The notes: a model not told the origin generated them from the sequence alone. A stretch of 37,962 bases of DNA from Paenibacillus soyae (GCF_024623455.1 NZ_JANIPJ010000037.1:1-37962); one strand, 5' to 3'. Shown: positions 17,298-25,988, counted from the first letter of the stretch. Numbers and translations: made by a program.

Positions 17298-17336
17298 ATT
17301 ATAAAATAAAAAACGCAGCCAAGAGCGGCTGCGTTT
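17298..17336 (-). terminator. rho-independent terminator of carbohydrate locus 1
   Basis: On the minus strand AAACGCAGCC, a 6-nt loop and GGCTGCGTTT are followed by TTTATTTTATAAT. It lies about 20 nt after the GH105 stop. The U-tract doubles as the probable -10 region of the next gene. Confidence 0.88.
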
Positions 17337-17356
17337 CGAATATGACGAAAAATAAA

Positions 17357-18388
17357 TTATTCCTTATTGTTTTCGATGACGGACGCCAGGAAGGCAAGAG
17401 TCAAGCCTTGGCCCCAGCCTTGCGCCCATTTGCGGTCGATGCCGAGATAGCCGGCGATGTCGTTCATGACGGCCGTTCCGCCCGATACGTTCATGACGCG
17501 GCCGTTGTCCGCGATGTTGGCCAGAATACCGTCAAGCGCCTTCTGCACGTATTTGCCATGCAGCGGATTGCCCTGGGTAACCATTGCCGCGGCGATGCCG
17601 GCCGTCGCCGAAACCTCGCCGTACGCATCCGGATAATCGAGTACGGTGCCCCACAGCCCATCGTCCTTCTGCAGCTTCTTGATGGCCGCGAGCTGGTCGC
17701 GCAAGGAGCTCCAAATGTGCATCATCGGAGGATACAGATAGGCTTCCGGCAAAACTCTGGCCGCGCGGGACATCGTATAAGCCGCCCAAGCGTTGGCGCG
17801 TGCCCAGTAGATGCCGGACATATGATCCTTATTGATGTGGTTGTAGCCGTGATACCATAAGCTGTCGTTCTCATCCTGCAAATAATTGATATGCCAGAAA
17901 TATTGGTTGAGCGCATCGTGGATAAGATGCTTCTTATCGAACATTATGCCTGTACGCAGCAGGAAATACGCCGCCATAAACAGCGTGTCGGCCCATGCTT
18001 GCTCCGGGAAGTCGTTTTTGGACGATACCGTGTGCTGCAGCACGCGGTCGCCGAAACGAAGCGCTTTGTTCTCCAGATAATCGACCTTGCTCATTATAAT
18101 GTCAACGTATTTCTCGTCCTTCGTGTGCTCATAGAGAGTAAGCAGCATATGGCCGATCGCGCAGGTATTGACCGTCCAGCTTTTTGGCAGGCCCGCCTCG
18201 ATATAATCGTCCACCCAAGCGACCATCCGGTCCAGATAGGCTTGCTCGCCCGTCACCTCGAACGCCCGGCTGACGCCGTAATATGCGACGCCGCCCGGCC
18301 AGTCCCAAGTCAAATCCATTCCGAATGTATATTCGGCTATCCTTCCGACTACCTCTTTGAGCTCGCTTGCATTCGCGTTGATTTTCAT
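17357..18388 (-). CDS. GH105-family unsaturated glycuronyl hydrolase (YesR/YteR-like)
   Basis: A 343-residue (alpha/alpha)6-barrel enzyme of the GH105 / unsaturated rhamnogalacturonyl hydrolase type. It shows DWPGGVAYYGVSRAFEVTG near residue 30, SWTVNTCAIGHML near 70, LQHTVSSKN near 118 and AWADTLFMAAYFL with the likely catalytic Asp134. IYWARANAW and DGLWGTVLDYPD follow. It would hydrate the terminal unsaturated uronic residue left by a polysaccharide lyase on imported oligosaccharides. There is no signal peptide, so it acts in the cytoplasm. AGGAGG stands 7 nt before the chosen ATG. It is last in the operon with the binding lipoprotein and two permeases. The exact disaccharide cannot be told from sequence. 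Confidence 0.85.
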   Translation of the reverse strand: MKINANASELKEVVGRIAEYTFGMDLTWDWPGGVAYYGVSRAFEVTGEQAYLDRMVAWVDDYIEAGLPKSWTVNTCAIGHMLLTLYEHTKDEKYVDIIMSKVDYLENKALRFGDRVLQHTVSSKNDFPEQAWADTLFMAAYFLLRTGIMFDKKHLIHDALNQYFWHINYLQDENDSLWYHGYNHINKDHMSGIYWARANAWAAYTMSRAARVLPEAYLYPPMMHIWSSLRDQLAAIKKLQKDDGLWGTVLDYPDAYGEVSATAGIAAAMVTQGNPLHGKYVQKALDGILANIADNGRVMNVSGGTAVMNDIAGYLGIDRKWAQGWGQGLTLAFLASVIENNKE

Positions 18389-18406
18389 GTGCGTTCCTCC
18401 TATGTC

Positions 18407-18434
18407 CAAAACCCCCGCCGGGAGCGGGGGCTTT
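18407..18434 (-). terminator. GC-rich stem-loop between the binding-protein and GH105 genes
   Basis: The minus strand reads AAAGCCCCCGC, loop TCCCG, then GCGGGGGTTTT. The T run is short, so it may act as a partial terminator or RNA end-protecting hairpin. It would raise binding-protein mRNA over GH105 mRNA. Confidence 0.6.
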
Positions 18435-18458
18435 GGGGACTATGAAATGTGCAGGATA

Positions 18459-20111
18459 TTAGCGGAATTGACCCGCGTCGATCGCTTTTTGCTTCTCGTC
18501 GAGAATTTCTTGGTAGCCTTGCTCCAGGTACGTTTTCTTCGCTTCTTCATACAGCGCGTCGAACTCTTCCGGCTTCGCAATGACCAATTTGACATAAAGC
18601 TCTTGGAACAAGGAATTCAGATCCGCTTTGTAGTCGTTTACTTTCTCGAGCACAACGCTGAACAAAGCGTCCGGCGTACGGTATTCTGCCACTTGATCGT
18701 AGTACTTCACAAGATCCTCAGCCAAATGTTCGTGGCCGACAGGGCTCCAGTTGCGAAGGTTCGCAGTAAGGGTCTTAGCAGGATCGTCGTATTGCGCGAT
18801 TTCCGTTACAAGCGCCCAGTAGTCTTTGTTGTTGTTCTGCGACAGGACGGACTCGCCTTTGAAATCCGGATTGCGTACGGCAATGCCTTCCGCGTCAAGC
18901 GTATAATTCTGGCCTTCTACACCATTCTGGAAGTAGAACAGGTTCTCCGGCTGGCTCAGCCATTCGAGGTACATCCATACCGCAGCGCGTTCCTCATCCG
19001 TCGTTTCGTAGTTGATGCCCATGATGAAGCCGAACGGCCAGTATGCGCGGCCTTGCGGCTTGTAGCCTTCCGGCACGCCTGCTGTAGGAGGCAGGATCGC
19101 GAACTCGGCATCAGGGTTGTTAGCGAGAGTAGCGGTGATGGCATCCGTATTATTCGTCAGATATGTGCCGTAAGTGCCTGTTTTGCCCGCAACGAATTCC
19201 GCTTTCACCTTATTGTCGTCGTCGCGCAGGTAGAATTCCTTGTCAATCAGACCATTGTTGTATTGATAGTTCATATTGCGCAGGAAGCGCTCGGTATCCG
19301 CTGTTGTCAAGTCCGCTACGCCGAGGTCGGAATATAGCGCGCGATACTTCGGATCTACCGGCCATTCACGGAATGCGTAGCTGTAGTTGTAGTTGTTTTT
19401 AAGCAAAGCGGCTCCGGCAGTTCCAAGTCCGGCTTCCTTCCATTTCGCGAGCATTTCGTTATACTTCTCGAGGGAAGTCAGGTCCTCGACCTTCATGCCT
19501 ACCTTCTCGACCCAATCCTTGCGGATAAGAGTCGTGTAGTTGTCCGCGTTCGGACGGGCCGCGAAGAAGAACACCTGGTTGTCTTCGACCGTGCCGTATT
19601 GCTTGATCGTCTCGCTCATATTGCCCCAGTAAGTCGGCGCATAATTCGCGATTTCGTCATGGTTCAGCGGCTGCAGCACGTCTTCGCCGTAGTAGTTAAG
19701 CGCTTGCGGCATATCGTAGTGGAAGATGATATCCGGTGCTTTGCGGGATGCCAGCAGCTGCTCGAAATCCTGTACTTCGTTGGCGCGAGTGATCGGTACG
19801 TACTTCACGGTAATGTTGTACTTGTCGCCGAACTCCTTCTGAACCCAGCGGGTGTAGAAGTTGTCCGTTACGTTCCAGCCCTCGAACGCCCTCTCGTAAA
19901 CCGGTATCTCGAGCGTTACATTCTCAGGGAAGCCTTTGGAATAGTCCGGAAATTCTCCCGCCGGGGCTTCCGTCGCGGTGTTGTTGCCAGATGAAGTCGG
20001 GCTAGGCGAGCTGTTTGTATTCGCATTGTTGTTGCCGCCCGTACAGCCGGCCAGAAGACCGACGATGGCGAATGAAGCCGTAAACATGGACAACTTTCTG
20101 TTTTTGCTCAT
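18459..20111 (-). CDS. sugar ABC transporter substrate-binding lipoprotein (YtcQ/LplA-like)
   Basis: A 550-residue secreted lipoprotein. The signal peptide (MSKNRKLSMFTASFAIVG) ends in lipobox LLAGC with the lipidated Cys23, and an Asn/Ser/Thr/Pro-rich linker follows. The body is a large family-1 type binding protein of the size and style of YtcQ and LplA (for example YDMPQALNYYGEDVLQPLN and WMYLEWLSQPEN). It delivers oligosaccharides to the two permeases encoded just upstream. GGGGG before the ATG at 20111 supports that start over one 30 nt upstream. The ligand is probably an unsaturated uronic-acid oligosaccharide, given the GH105 neighbour. Confidence 0.9.
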   Translation of the reverse strand: MSKNRKLSMFTASFAIVGLLAGCTGGNNNANTNSSPSPTSSGNNTATEAPAGEFPDYSKGFPENVTLEIPVYERAFEGWNVTDNFYTRWVQKEFGDKYNITVKYVPITRANEVQDFEQLLASRKAPDIIFHYDMPQALNYYGEDVLQPLNHDEIANYAPTYWGNMSETIKQYGTVEDNQVFFFAARPNADNYTTLIRKDWVEKVGMKVEDLTSLEKYNEMLAKWKEAGLGTAGAALLKNNYNYSYAFREWPVDPKYRALYSDLGVADLTTADTERFLRNMNYQYNNGLIDKEFYLRDDDNKVKAEFVAGKTGTYGTYLTNNTDAITATLANNPDAEFAILPPTAGVPEGYKPQGRAYWPFGFIMGINYETTDEERAAVWMYLEWLSQPENLFYFQNGVEGQNYTLDAEGIAVRNPDFKGESVLSQNNNKDYWALVTEIAQYDDPAKTLTANLRNWSPVGHEHLAEDLVKYYDQVAEYRTPDALFSVVLEKVNDYKADLNSLFQELYVKLVIAKPEEFDALYEEAKKTYLEQGYQEILDEKQKAIDAGQFR

Positions 20112-20149
20112 CGAAACATTCCCCCAATAATGGATTTTCAACTTCGAGA

Positions 20150-21049
20150 TTACTCCTTAACTGCACCTAGCATAACCCCTTGAACAAAATATTTCTGGAT
20201 GAACGGATAGACCAGGAGTATGGGCAGCGTCGCGAAGACGACGCAGGATGCCTTAAGCACTTCGGGATTGCTGAGCTGCACTTGCGTAGCTTCGAGCTGG
20301 AAGCTCTCGCTCGCCTGAATGACCAGGTAATAAAGCTTCAGCTGCAGCGGTCTGAGATCAACCGCCTGTTTGATGTAGAACAACGCGTCCTGATACGCGA
20401 TCCAGCGGCCCACCGCGTAGAAGAGAGCCAGAGTAGCAAGGATCGGCTTGGAGAGAGGCAGGACGATGTTCCATAGGATGCGGAAGTGTCCGGCGCCATC
20501 GATCCGGGCTGATTCCTCCAGGCTGACCGGAATGCTGTGCGACAGCGAAGTCTTCATGATCAGCAGGTTGAACGGACTGAACGCGAGCGGCAGAACAAGC
20601 GCCCAAATCGTGTCCAGCAATCCAAGATTATTGACCAGCATGTACTCCGGAATGATACCGCCGCTGAAGTACATCGTGAATAAGAAGATGACCGTCAACG
20701 TCGTCCTTCCCTTCAGAGATGGCCGGGACAACGGGTAAGCGGCGCAGATCGTTATAATCATGCCGAGGATCGTGAAAAGCACGGTCACGATTATGGAGAT
20801 GTACAACGATCGTATAATACTGGCATCGGCAAAAATTTTGCCATACGCGGTGAAGTTAAGACCCATCGGCCACAGCATCACTTTGTTAGCGATTACATAG
20901 GCGTCCGCGCTCAGCGACTTTGATACGACATGAACGAACGGCAGCAAGCAGGCCAACGAAGCGGATAAGACCGAGAGGTTAATGAGCACGTCCCATATGT
21001 CAAAGCGCTTCTTGCTTCTGCTGCCCACTATGCCGGTGGATGCTTCCAT
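20150..21049 (-). CDS. sugar ABC transporter permease (LplC/YtcP-like)
   Basis: A 299-residue inner-membrane permease with six TM segments. The EAA loop around residues 180-200 reads SLEESARIDGAGHFRILWNIVLPLSKP, which contacts the ATPase. It has an N-terminal LACLLPFVHVVSKSLS motif and the C-terminal PFIQKYFVQGVMLGAVKE end typical of this branch. AGGAGG lies 9 nt before the ATG. It follows the first permease by 17 nt and precedes the binding protein by 38 nt. It would form the transport channel with that permease. Confidence 0.93.
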   Translation of the reverse strand: MEASTGIVGSRSKKRFDIWDVLINLSVLSASLACLLPFVHVVSKSLSADAYVIANKVMLWPMGLNFTAYGKIFADASIIRSLYISIIVTVLFTILGMIITICAAYPLSRPSLKGRTTLTVIFLFTMYFSGGIIPEYMLVNNLGLLDTIWALVLPLAFSPFNLLIMKTSLSHSIPVSLEESARIDGAGHFRILWNIVLPLSKPILATLALFYAVGRWIAYQDALFYIKQAVDLRPLQLKLYYLVIQASESFQLEATQVQLSNPEVLKASCVVFATLPILLVYPFIQKYFVQGVMLGAVKE

Positions 21050-21066
21050 AGTACGTTTCCTCCTCT

Positions 21067-22029
21067 CTACAACAATCCGTCTTGGCCAAGCTTCTTCGCG
21101 ATCCGGTCGGCCATCACTACCAGAACGAGACCGATAACGCCCTGGAACAAGCCAAGCGCGATCGCGCTGCTGAAGTCCCCCTTCTCAATCCCCCAGCGGT
21201 ATACGAGAACCGGAATGTTGGTCGTGTATTCGGTCGTCGCCTTATTCTGCAAGGCGAAGATTCTCTCGAACGAGCCATCCATCATTCTTCCGAGGTTCAA
21301 GATGAGAAGCGTCACGATCGTCACGCGGATCGACGGAAGCGTTACATTCCAAATCTTCCTCCATCGTCCGGCGCCGTCAACAGTCGCCGCCTCGTACAGC
21401 TCCGGGTTGATACTGCTGATCGATGCCAGGTACAGAATCGTTCCCCATCCCATGCTCTGCCAGACGCCAATGGCCAGGTAGCTGAACAGCCAGTGGGTAT
21501 CTTCCTGCAGGAATGGAACCCGGTTGCCGCCCATCATTTCGATCAGATTATTGATCATGCCGTTGCCTTCGCCAAGCAGCTGATAAGCAATCGCACCGAT
21601 AATAATCCAGGAGAGGAAGTGAGGCAAATATAGAAGCGTTTGATTCACTTTCTTGAACCTGACGCTTCTGATCTCGTTCAGCAATATCGCGAGTATAATT
21701 GGCGCCGTGAAGCTGAAGATCAGATCAAGTCCGTTCAGCATAAGCGTGTTGCGTACCGCTCTTAAGAAATCGTGTCTCGCGAATATTTCTTGAAACACTT
21801 CGAATCCGACCCATTCGCTTCCCCAGAATCCTCTCGCGATCTTGTAATCCTTGAAAGCGAGCACAAGTCCGGACATCGGTGCGTATTTGAATAGCAGCAC
21901 GAAGGAGAGCGGAATCATCAAGAGCAGGTACAGCTGCCAGTCCTTTCTCAAATAATGAGGCATACCGCGTTTGGGACTTTTTAACTTTAAAGCGATTTCA
22001 TTTTGACTTGAAGCGCTTTCAGCTTTCAT
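21067..22029 (-). CDS. sugar ABC transporter permease (LplB/YtcP partner type)
   Basis: A 320-residue permease with six TM segments. The N-terminal DWQLYLLLMIPLSFVLLFKY and MSGLVLAFKDYKIARG motifs are typical of the LplB/YteP branch. The EAA loop lies at ELYEAATVDGAGRWRKIWNV. AGGAGG precedes the ATG with good spacing. It is the first structural gene of carbohydrate locus 1, about 260 nt behind the AraC-type regulator gene. No ATPase gene is present in the locus. In Bacillus subtilis such systems share the MsmX ATPase, and I infer the same here. Confidence 0.93.
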   Translation of the reverse strand: MKAESASSQNEIALKLKSPKRGMPHYLRKDWQLYLLLMIPLSFVLLFKYAPMSGLVLAFKDYKIARGFWGSEWVGFEVFQEIFARHDFLRAVRNTLMLNGLDLIFSFTAPIILAILLNEIRSVRFKKVNQTLLYLPHFLSWIIIGAIAYQLLGEGNGMINNLIEMMGGNRVPFLQEDTHWLFSYLAIGVWQSMGWGTILYLASISSINPELYEAATVDGAGRWRKIWNVTLPSIRVTIVTLLILNLGRMMDGSFERIFALQNKATTEYTTNIPVLVYRWGIEKGDFSSAIALGLFQGVIGLVLVVMADRIAKKLGQDGLL

Positions 22030-22099
22030 AGTTTCACCTCCTAGCTATGGACATTCTCGAACCCATCGATTGCTCCAGGCATCTGCTTGGGATGTGCCC

Positions 22100-22129
22100 A
22101 TCGTACCCCGACACGGCTCATTCGGTAAA
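22100..22129 (-). promoter_or_regulatory. possible promoter of the locus 1 transport operon
   Basis: On the minus strand TTTACC (22124-22129) and TACGAT (22100-22105) are 18 nt apart, about 70 nt before the first permease ATG. Both boxes are imperfect, as expected of an activator-dependent promoter. The evidence is weak. Confidence 0.28.
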
Positions 22130-22222
22130 TCATGAGTATTGATCATCCCTTTCACTTTTGACTAAAAAGCCTGATTTCGCGCGGTTTTTCGACTCCCGAA
22201 AATCAAATTTGATAGCCCGAAG

Positions 22223-22270
22223 CAAAAATGAAGCTGCCTATGGTCGGGAGCGACCGATTAGCAGCTTCAT
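22223..22270 (-). terminator. rho-independent terminator of the AraC-type regulator gene
   Basis: The minus strand has ATGAAGCTGC pairing with GCAGCTTCAT, with an inner GGTCG/CGACC stem, followed by TTTTTGC. It separates the regulator from the transport operon. Confidence 0.85.
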
Positions 22271-22290
22271 GAAAAACGTCAGCGCTTACA

Positions 22291-24552
22291 TTAGGACGAC
22301 TTGGACTTCATCGCCCGATAATTGCTAGGTGGCATTCCTTCGTATTTGCGGAAAAACCGGTTCAGACTCTGCACGTTGAAATAACCGACTTCGGTTGCGA
22401 TCTGCACGATCGTCATATCCGTCTCCCACAGCAGTTGCTTCACTTTCTGGATGCGCAGATGATTCGTATAATCGATCAGGCTCTTGCCGGTTAAGTCGAA
22501 TACGATCTTGCGCATGTACGAATAGCTGATCCCGATCTCCTTGGCCATCTCTTCGAACTGGATTTCCTCACAGAAATGCTCCTCCAGGTAACGAATGATT
22601 CTCTCGCCGTGCTTCGCTTCCCCTTGATTGCGTTCCAGATATTGAACGATCTCGCCGAAAAACTCGCGCAGATACTTCTCGAGTTCATCAAGCGTGTCCA
22701 TCCCCGCGATCGCCGAATAGATATTGCCTCGTCCCGCAAAGATTTTGGCCGTGCTGACATTTTTTTCGCGAAGATGCTTGATCGTGACGCCTACCAGCTG
22801 ATTGTAAATGAACAAAATGTTATCGTACGACACATAATCGACGGACTGTATCTCATCTCGAATATGATCCAGCTCGAGCAGAATGCTGTCCAAATCGACT
22901 AAGTCGAGGAAATTGATGATCTTTCTTTCGCTGTTAGCCGGATACACGTATTTCTTGTCGCGGTCGATCTCATGCTCCGAATAGAAGATGCGGCCGCTGC
23001 CTTCGATCATTCGCCGTTTGATGACCTCCATCGCTTCCGCCAGTTGTTCTTTGACCAGAGTGGCGGCATCGCCCGGACTGCTGACGCCGATCGTCACGGA
23101 GTGGCCCAGCAATTCGAGCGCGTAATCCCGAATTTCAACGAAGGCTCCCTTCAGGGCGTCGAGGCCGGCCTCGTCTTGCCCGAAGTTGATGACAAGAGCG
23201 AAGCAGCCCTCTCCTTGATAGACGCATCTTGCTTCAATGCCGCCCGCGAACAATCCCTCGCATTTCGACATGAGCAGATAGCGTTGATAGCTTCGGGTTT
23301 CCGGATTCCGCTTGCTCACATACCGTCGGTAACGATCGATGGAGACGACGGCAACCGCAAAGCCGTTCATCGGGAACATCCCTTCCAGCTCCTTGGTCAC
23401 CTCTCCGCGAAGCAGACGGTGTACCGCCAAGCTACGGGTATCCTGCTCCCTCTCTTGCAGGAGGGCGTACAGAGCCTCCTCTTCCTCCCGCATCCGCTTG
23501 AACGCGTCGTCTAGGAAGGCAAGCTCGTTCCGGTTCGTGACCGCCAGGTTGCCCCGCTCGCGCATGGCCCGCACGAGCTTTCGCAGCGGCTTGGACAGCC
23601 AAGTCGCCAGGAATACGGATAACACGGTTCCCGCGAATATAATAATGGCCGTAATCCAGAAGATGCTCCTCTGCAGCGAGTTCGTTTCGGTCATTAATTC
23701 GTCCATCGAATAAATGTTCACGTTCCACCACTTGAACTCCGACGAACGGGACCAAACGTACAGGAGACGCTCCCCGTCTTGTTCATGGAACGTATAACCT
23801 TCCTTCGCCCCGCTCTCCAATATCCGTTTCAAGTAGGGCTGTTCGCTGCCGTTCGTAAGTACCAGCGACTTATCATTATGCGACATGATCGTACCGTCGG
23901 TATTCATCAGCAGAAATCCTTCCGCCGCTTGATCGGACGACCTCAAGTATCTCGCGATTTGGCTTTCCTCCAGATTCACGACAATCGTGCCGCGCGTCGT
24001 GGTCGACAGCCGGTTAAGCGGCAGCACGTAGGATACGACTTGGGCGCCGGAGTCCATCTTGCGCGGATACCATATGCCCCCGATTCCTTTGCGCCCGGAC
24101 AACGCTTCCTCCATCCACTCCGTCGACTCGTACCGGTCCAGCGTCGTAATACCCTTGTCCGTCGATACGACGTAATCCGATCCGTCCAATACGAAATAGG
24201 AGGAATAGACGCCGTCTACGCGATGATTCAGGTTCACGAGTTCTCTGAGCACCGTCTGCGCCCTGCTAACGTAATTATAGTTCGCCTTCAGCTCCGCGTA
24301 TGTCTCGTAGCTTCGGATCCGGTCGAACACTTTGGTTGCGGTGAGCCGCACCGCATCCTGCGCCAAATTGTTCAGCGCGTTTTCGTTCAGCTTTTGGCTT
24401 GCCTCTAATCCCGCCAGCGAGGAATCGGCAATGGCGCTTTCCGAATTTTTAATAATTTCCGTTCCACTGTACCAAGTAAGAGTGGCTGTCGGAATGGCCA
24501 TGACGCAGATTAAGATCAACGTCAATTGCAGCATCATCGGGTAACGTTTCAT
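22291..24552 (-). CDS. membrane-bound AraC-family transcriptional regulator (YtdP/YesS-like)
   Basis: A 753-residue one-component regulator. TM1 (about 8-27) is followed by an extracytoplasmic sensor of Cache type (about 35-290, with SSYFVLDGSDYVVSTDKG and GIGGIWYPRKMDSG). TM2 (about 295-318) is followed by a HAMP-like linker and a cytoplasmic middle domain. The C-terminal AraC helix-turn-helix (about 650-750) includes FEEMAKEIGISYSYMRKIV and IVQIATEVGYFNVQSLNRFF. It probably senses extracellular sugar, or the loaded binding protein, and activates the transport/GH105 operon downstream. GAGGAGG precedes the ATG. The promoter carries an AraR-like palindrome and a cre-like site, so the activator itself seems sugar- and catabolite-controlled. 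Confidence 0.92.
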   Translation of the reverse strand: MKRYPMMLQLTLILICVMAIPTATLTWYSGTEIIKNSESAIADSSLAGLEASQKLNENALNNLAQDAVRLTATKVFDRIRSYETYAELKANYNYVSRAQTVLRELVNLNHRVDGVYSSYFVLDGSDYVVSTDKGITTLDRYESTEWMEEALSGRKGIGGIWYPRKMDSGAQVVSYVLPLNRLSTTTRGTIVVNLEESQIARYLRSSDQAAEGFLLMNTDGTIMSHNDKSLVLTNGSEQPYLKRILESGAKEGYTFHEQDGERLLYVWSRSSEFKWWNVNIYSMDELMTETNSLQRSIFWITAIIIFAGTVLSVFLATWLSKPLRKLVRAMRERGNLAVTNRNELAFLDDAFKRMREEEEALYALLQEREQDTRSLAVHRLLRGEVTKELEGMFPMNGFAVAVVSIDRYRRYVSKRNPETRSYQRYLLMSKCEGLFAGGIEARCVYQGEGCFALVINFGQDEAGLDALKGAFVEIRDYALELLGHSVTIGVSSPGDAATLVKEQLAEAMEVIKRRMIEGSGRIFYSEHEIDRDKKYVYPANSERKIINFLDLVDLDSILLELDHIRDEIQSVDYVSYDNILFIYNQLVGVTIKHLREKNVSTAKIFAGRGNIYSAIAGMDTLDELEKYLREFFGEIVQYLERNQGEAKHGERIIRYLEEHFCEEIQFEEMAKEIGISYSYMRKIVFDLTGKSLIDYTNHLRIQKVKQLLWETDMTIVQIATEVGYFNVQSLNRFFRKYEGMPPSNYRAMKSKSS

Positions 24553-24585
24553 TCGGCCCCTCCTCTATCTTCGACTTATTCATTT

Positions 24586-24600
24586 AGATAGCGCTTACAA
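24586..24600 (-). promoter_or_regulatory. cre (CcpA) site upstream of the AraC-type regulator
   Basis: The minus strand reads TTGTAAGCGCTATCT, which fits the degenerate cre consensus WTGNAANCGNWNNCW at all positions. It lies about 34 nt before the start codon and downstream of the predicted transcription start, fitting road-block repression by CcpA. Confidence 0.6.
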
Positions 24601-24609
24601 ATGAAAAAG

Positions 24610-24621
24610 TTGTACGTACAA
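24610..24621. promoter_or_regulatory. perfect palindrome TTGTACGTACAA (AraR-like operator)
   Basis: A 12-bp perfect palindrome located 10 nt from the cre site. The core equals that of Bacillus AraR (GntR/LacI hybrid family) operators, consensus near ATTTGTACGTACAAAT. Other GntR or LacI members could bind it too. No such regulator gene is in the window. Confidence 0.5.
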
Positions 24622-24636
24622 GAATAAGCTATATAC

Positions 24637-24665
24637 ATGGTATTCGAACGTACTCTTGTCGTCAA
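24637..24665 (-). promoter_or_regulatory. putative promoter of the AraC-type regulator gene
   Basis: On the minus strand TTGACG (24660-24665) and TACCAT (24637-24642) are 17 nt apart. Both the palindrome and the cre site would lie just downstream of the start point. Confidence 0.4.
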
Positions 24666-24670
24666 TGGCA

Positions 24671-24746
24671 TTTTGGCATTCCTTGTGAACTTTTACGAAT
24701 CATTTGAATGCCAAAAGGAGCATTTCCAGTCGGATTTGCTCCTTTT
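24671..24746 (-). terminator. two overlapping hairpins after the VanX-like gene
   Basis: On the minus strand AAAAGGAGCA (24737-24746) pairs with TGCTCCTTTT (24713-24722). A second stem, TTTTGGCATTC (24706-24716) with GAATGCCAAAA (24671-24681), shares four bases with the first. The first resembles a terminator with a short U run; the pair may be a double terminator. Confidence 0.55.
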
Positions 24747-24767
24747 CAGCTATTATCGCTTCGGCAT

Positions 24768-25988
24768 TCACGACGCTACTTTCTTTTGTGTCGGCGGGGA
24801 GCTCATCACCTCGGACAAGATAAACTGTCCGGTGCTCTTCTTGTTCTCCACTTGGCTCTTCGCCTCCAAATCGTTGAAATGCCACCACTCCGAAGCGAGC
24901 GGAGTCAACCCCGCATCCGTGCAATAGGCTTGCAGCGCGAACGCCGGCTCGTTCATGCTTGCGGAGGGTACCGCATCTCTCCAAGCCGTATCGGAATGAA
25001 CAGGGACGGACTCGGTGAATATCGCCGACGCTTTGCTAAGCTCATGGATGGGAGTCGGCATCTCGTACTCCGTATAATCCGTAATTCGGGTAGCATTGTA
25101 GCTGCCGATAACCTCTTTTATTTCGGAATGGACCTTAACCAGACTTACATCGATCGCGTATCCCCGCTGATGGTTGGAGGTGCCGTCCACGATAAACCAG
25201 GATAACCCCCAAGGAGGCGTGCTGATCCCCTCCATAACGGCCGGATCCTTCTGCGCGAGCGCCATTAATTCGGCAGCGACTGATTTTTGAACGCTATAAG
25301 GGCGGAAAGCTTCGTATATTTTCAAGGAATGCCCGCTTTTCAGCGCCAGCTGCTGGGCTTTATGAATTTTTTTGGACATCGTATACAGCACCGGCATGAT
25401 GTATTGCTCCCGGCCAAGCCTTTCATTGTAAGCATTCCCTTCATATAGAGACTCATTCGTAATGTTCGGAATGCTCTTGTGGGAGGAATGAAACTTCGAC
25501 GCGTACGTATTCGTGTTGTCGTAAATAATAGACGGGATCACATCGGGCAGATTAACAAAACAATACCGGTGCGGCAGCCATCCGGTCTGTCCGTCTCGCT
25601 CAACCAGCCACCAGTCGCCTTCTTCCTCCAAAATGACGAAAGCCGTGCCAGGCTCGAGCGTAACGACCGCCTTCGAATTCTTGTCCGGCTGCCCCTTCAG
25701 CTCCGATCGGACGGTTGTATAGCCCGTTGCCCCGATTAGCGGCAGCTCCAGCTCGCCAACATAATCGATCGCCGCCGGCTCCGGGTCCGCCTCGTCTTCG
25801 GCCGGTTCGGCTATGACGGCCGTCTCCAGGGGCTTGGCGTCTTGTTCGGAACTTCCTGCCGGTTCTTCCCCGATGACCGGATTGGCCGGAATCGCGTTCG
25901 AGCAGGCGGATACGGACAAAATAACGGCAGTCATGAACGCCAGCAACGCGGCAAAACGGATCTCTATTCTCGTTCTCTGACCTTTCAT
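24768..25988 (-). CDS. lipoprotein with SH3-like domain and VanX-type D-Ala-D-Ala dipeptidase domain
   Basis: A 406-residue protein with an N-terminal signal peptide and a lipobox ending VSAC (Cys29), then an acidic Ala/Glu/Pro linker. A bacterial SH3-like domain follows (about 85-147, ending DGQTGWLPHRYCFVN). The C-terminal domain (about 160-385) has the peptidase M15/VanX signature: Arg229 in EAFRPY, His273 and Asp280 in SNHQRGYAID, Glu367 and His370 in SEWWHF. The His-Asp gap (7) and Glu-His gap (3) equal those in VanX. It would cleave peptidoglycan peptides or D-Ala-D-Ala outside the cell while tethered to the membrane. AAGGAG precedes the ATG. It follows the TraX-like gene by 17 nt. A vancomycin-resistance role is unlikely, since no vanHA genes are present. 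Confidence 0.87.
   Translation of the reverse strand: MKGQRTRIEIRFAALLAFMTAVILSVSACSNAIPANPVIGEEPAGSSEQDAKPLETAVIAEPAEDEADPEPAAIDYVGELELPLIGATGYTTVRSELKGQPDKNSKAVVTLEPGTAFVILEEEGDWWLVERDGQTGWLPHRYCFVNLPDVIPSIIYDNTNTYASKFHSSHKSIPNITNESLYEGNAYNERLGREQYIMPVLYTMSKKIHKAQQLALKSGHSLKIYEAFRPYSVQKSVAAELMALAQKDPAVMEGISTPPWGLSWFIVDGTSNHQRGYAIDVSLVKVHSEIKEVIGSYNATRITDYTEYEMPTPIHELSKASAIFTESVPVHSDTAWRDAVPSASMNEPAFALQAYCTDAGLTPLASEWWHFNDLEAKSQVENKKSTGQFILSEVMSSPPTQKKVAS

Noticed and set aside
22277..22291. A cre-like match (ATGTAAGCGCTGACG on the minus strand) just after the AraC-type regulator stop
   Set aside because: 14 of 15 positions fit, but it lies before the regulator's terminator and about 150 nt from the likely transport promoter, so a regulatory role is doubtful.
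24768..25988. Vancomycin-resistance gene (vanX)
   Set aside because: The domain is VanX-like, but the protein is a secreted SH3-bearing lipoprotein and no vanH, vanA or vanRS genes are adjacent; VanX itself is a short cytoplasmic enzyme.
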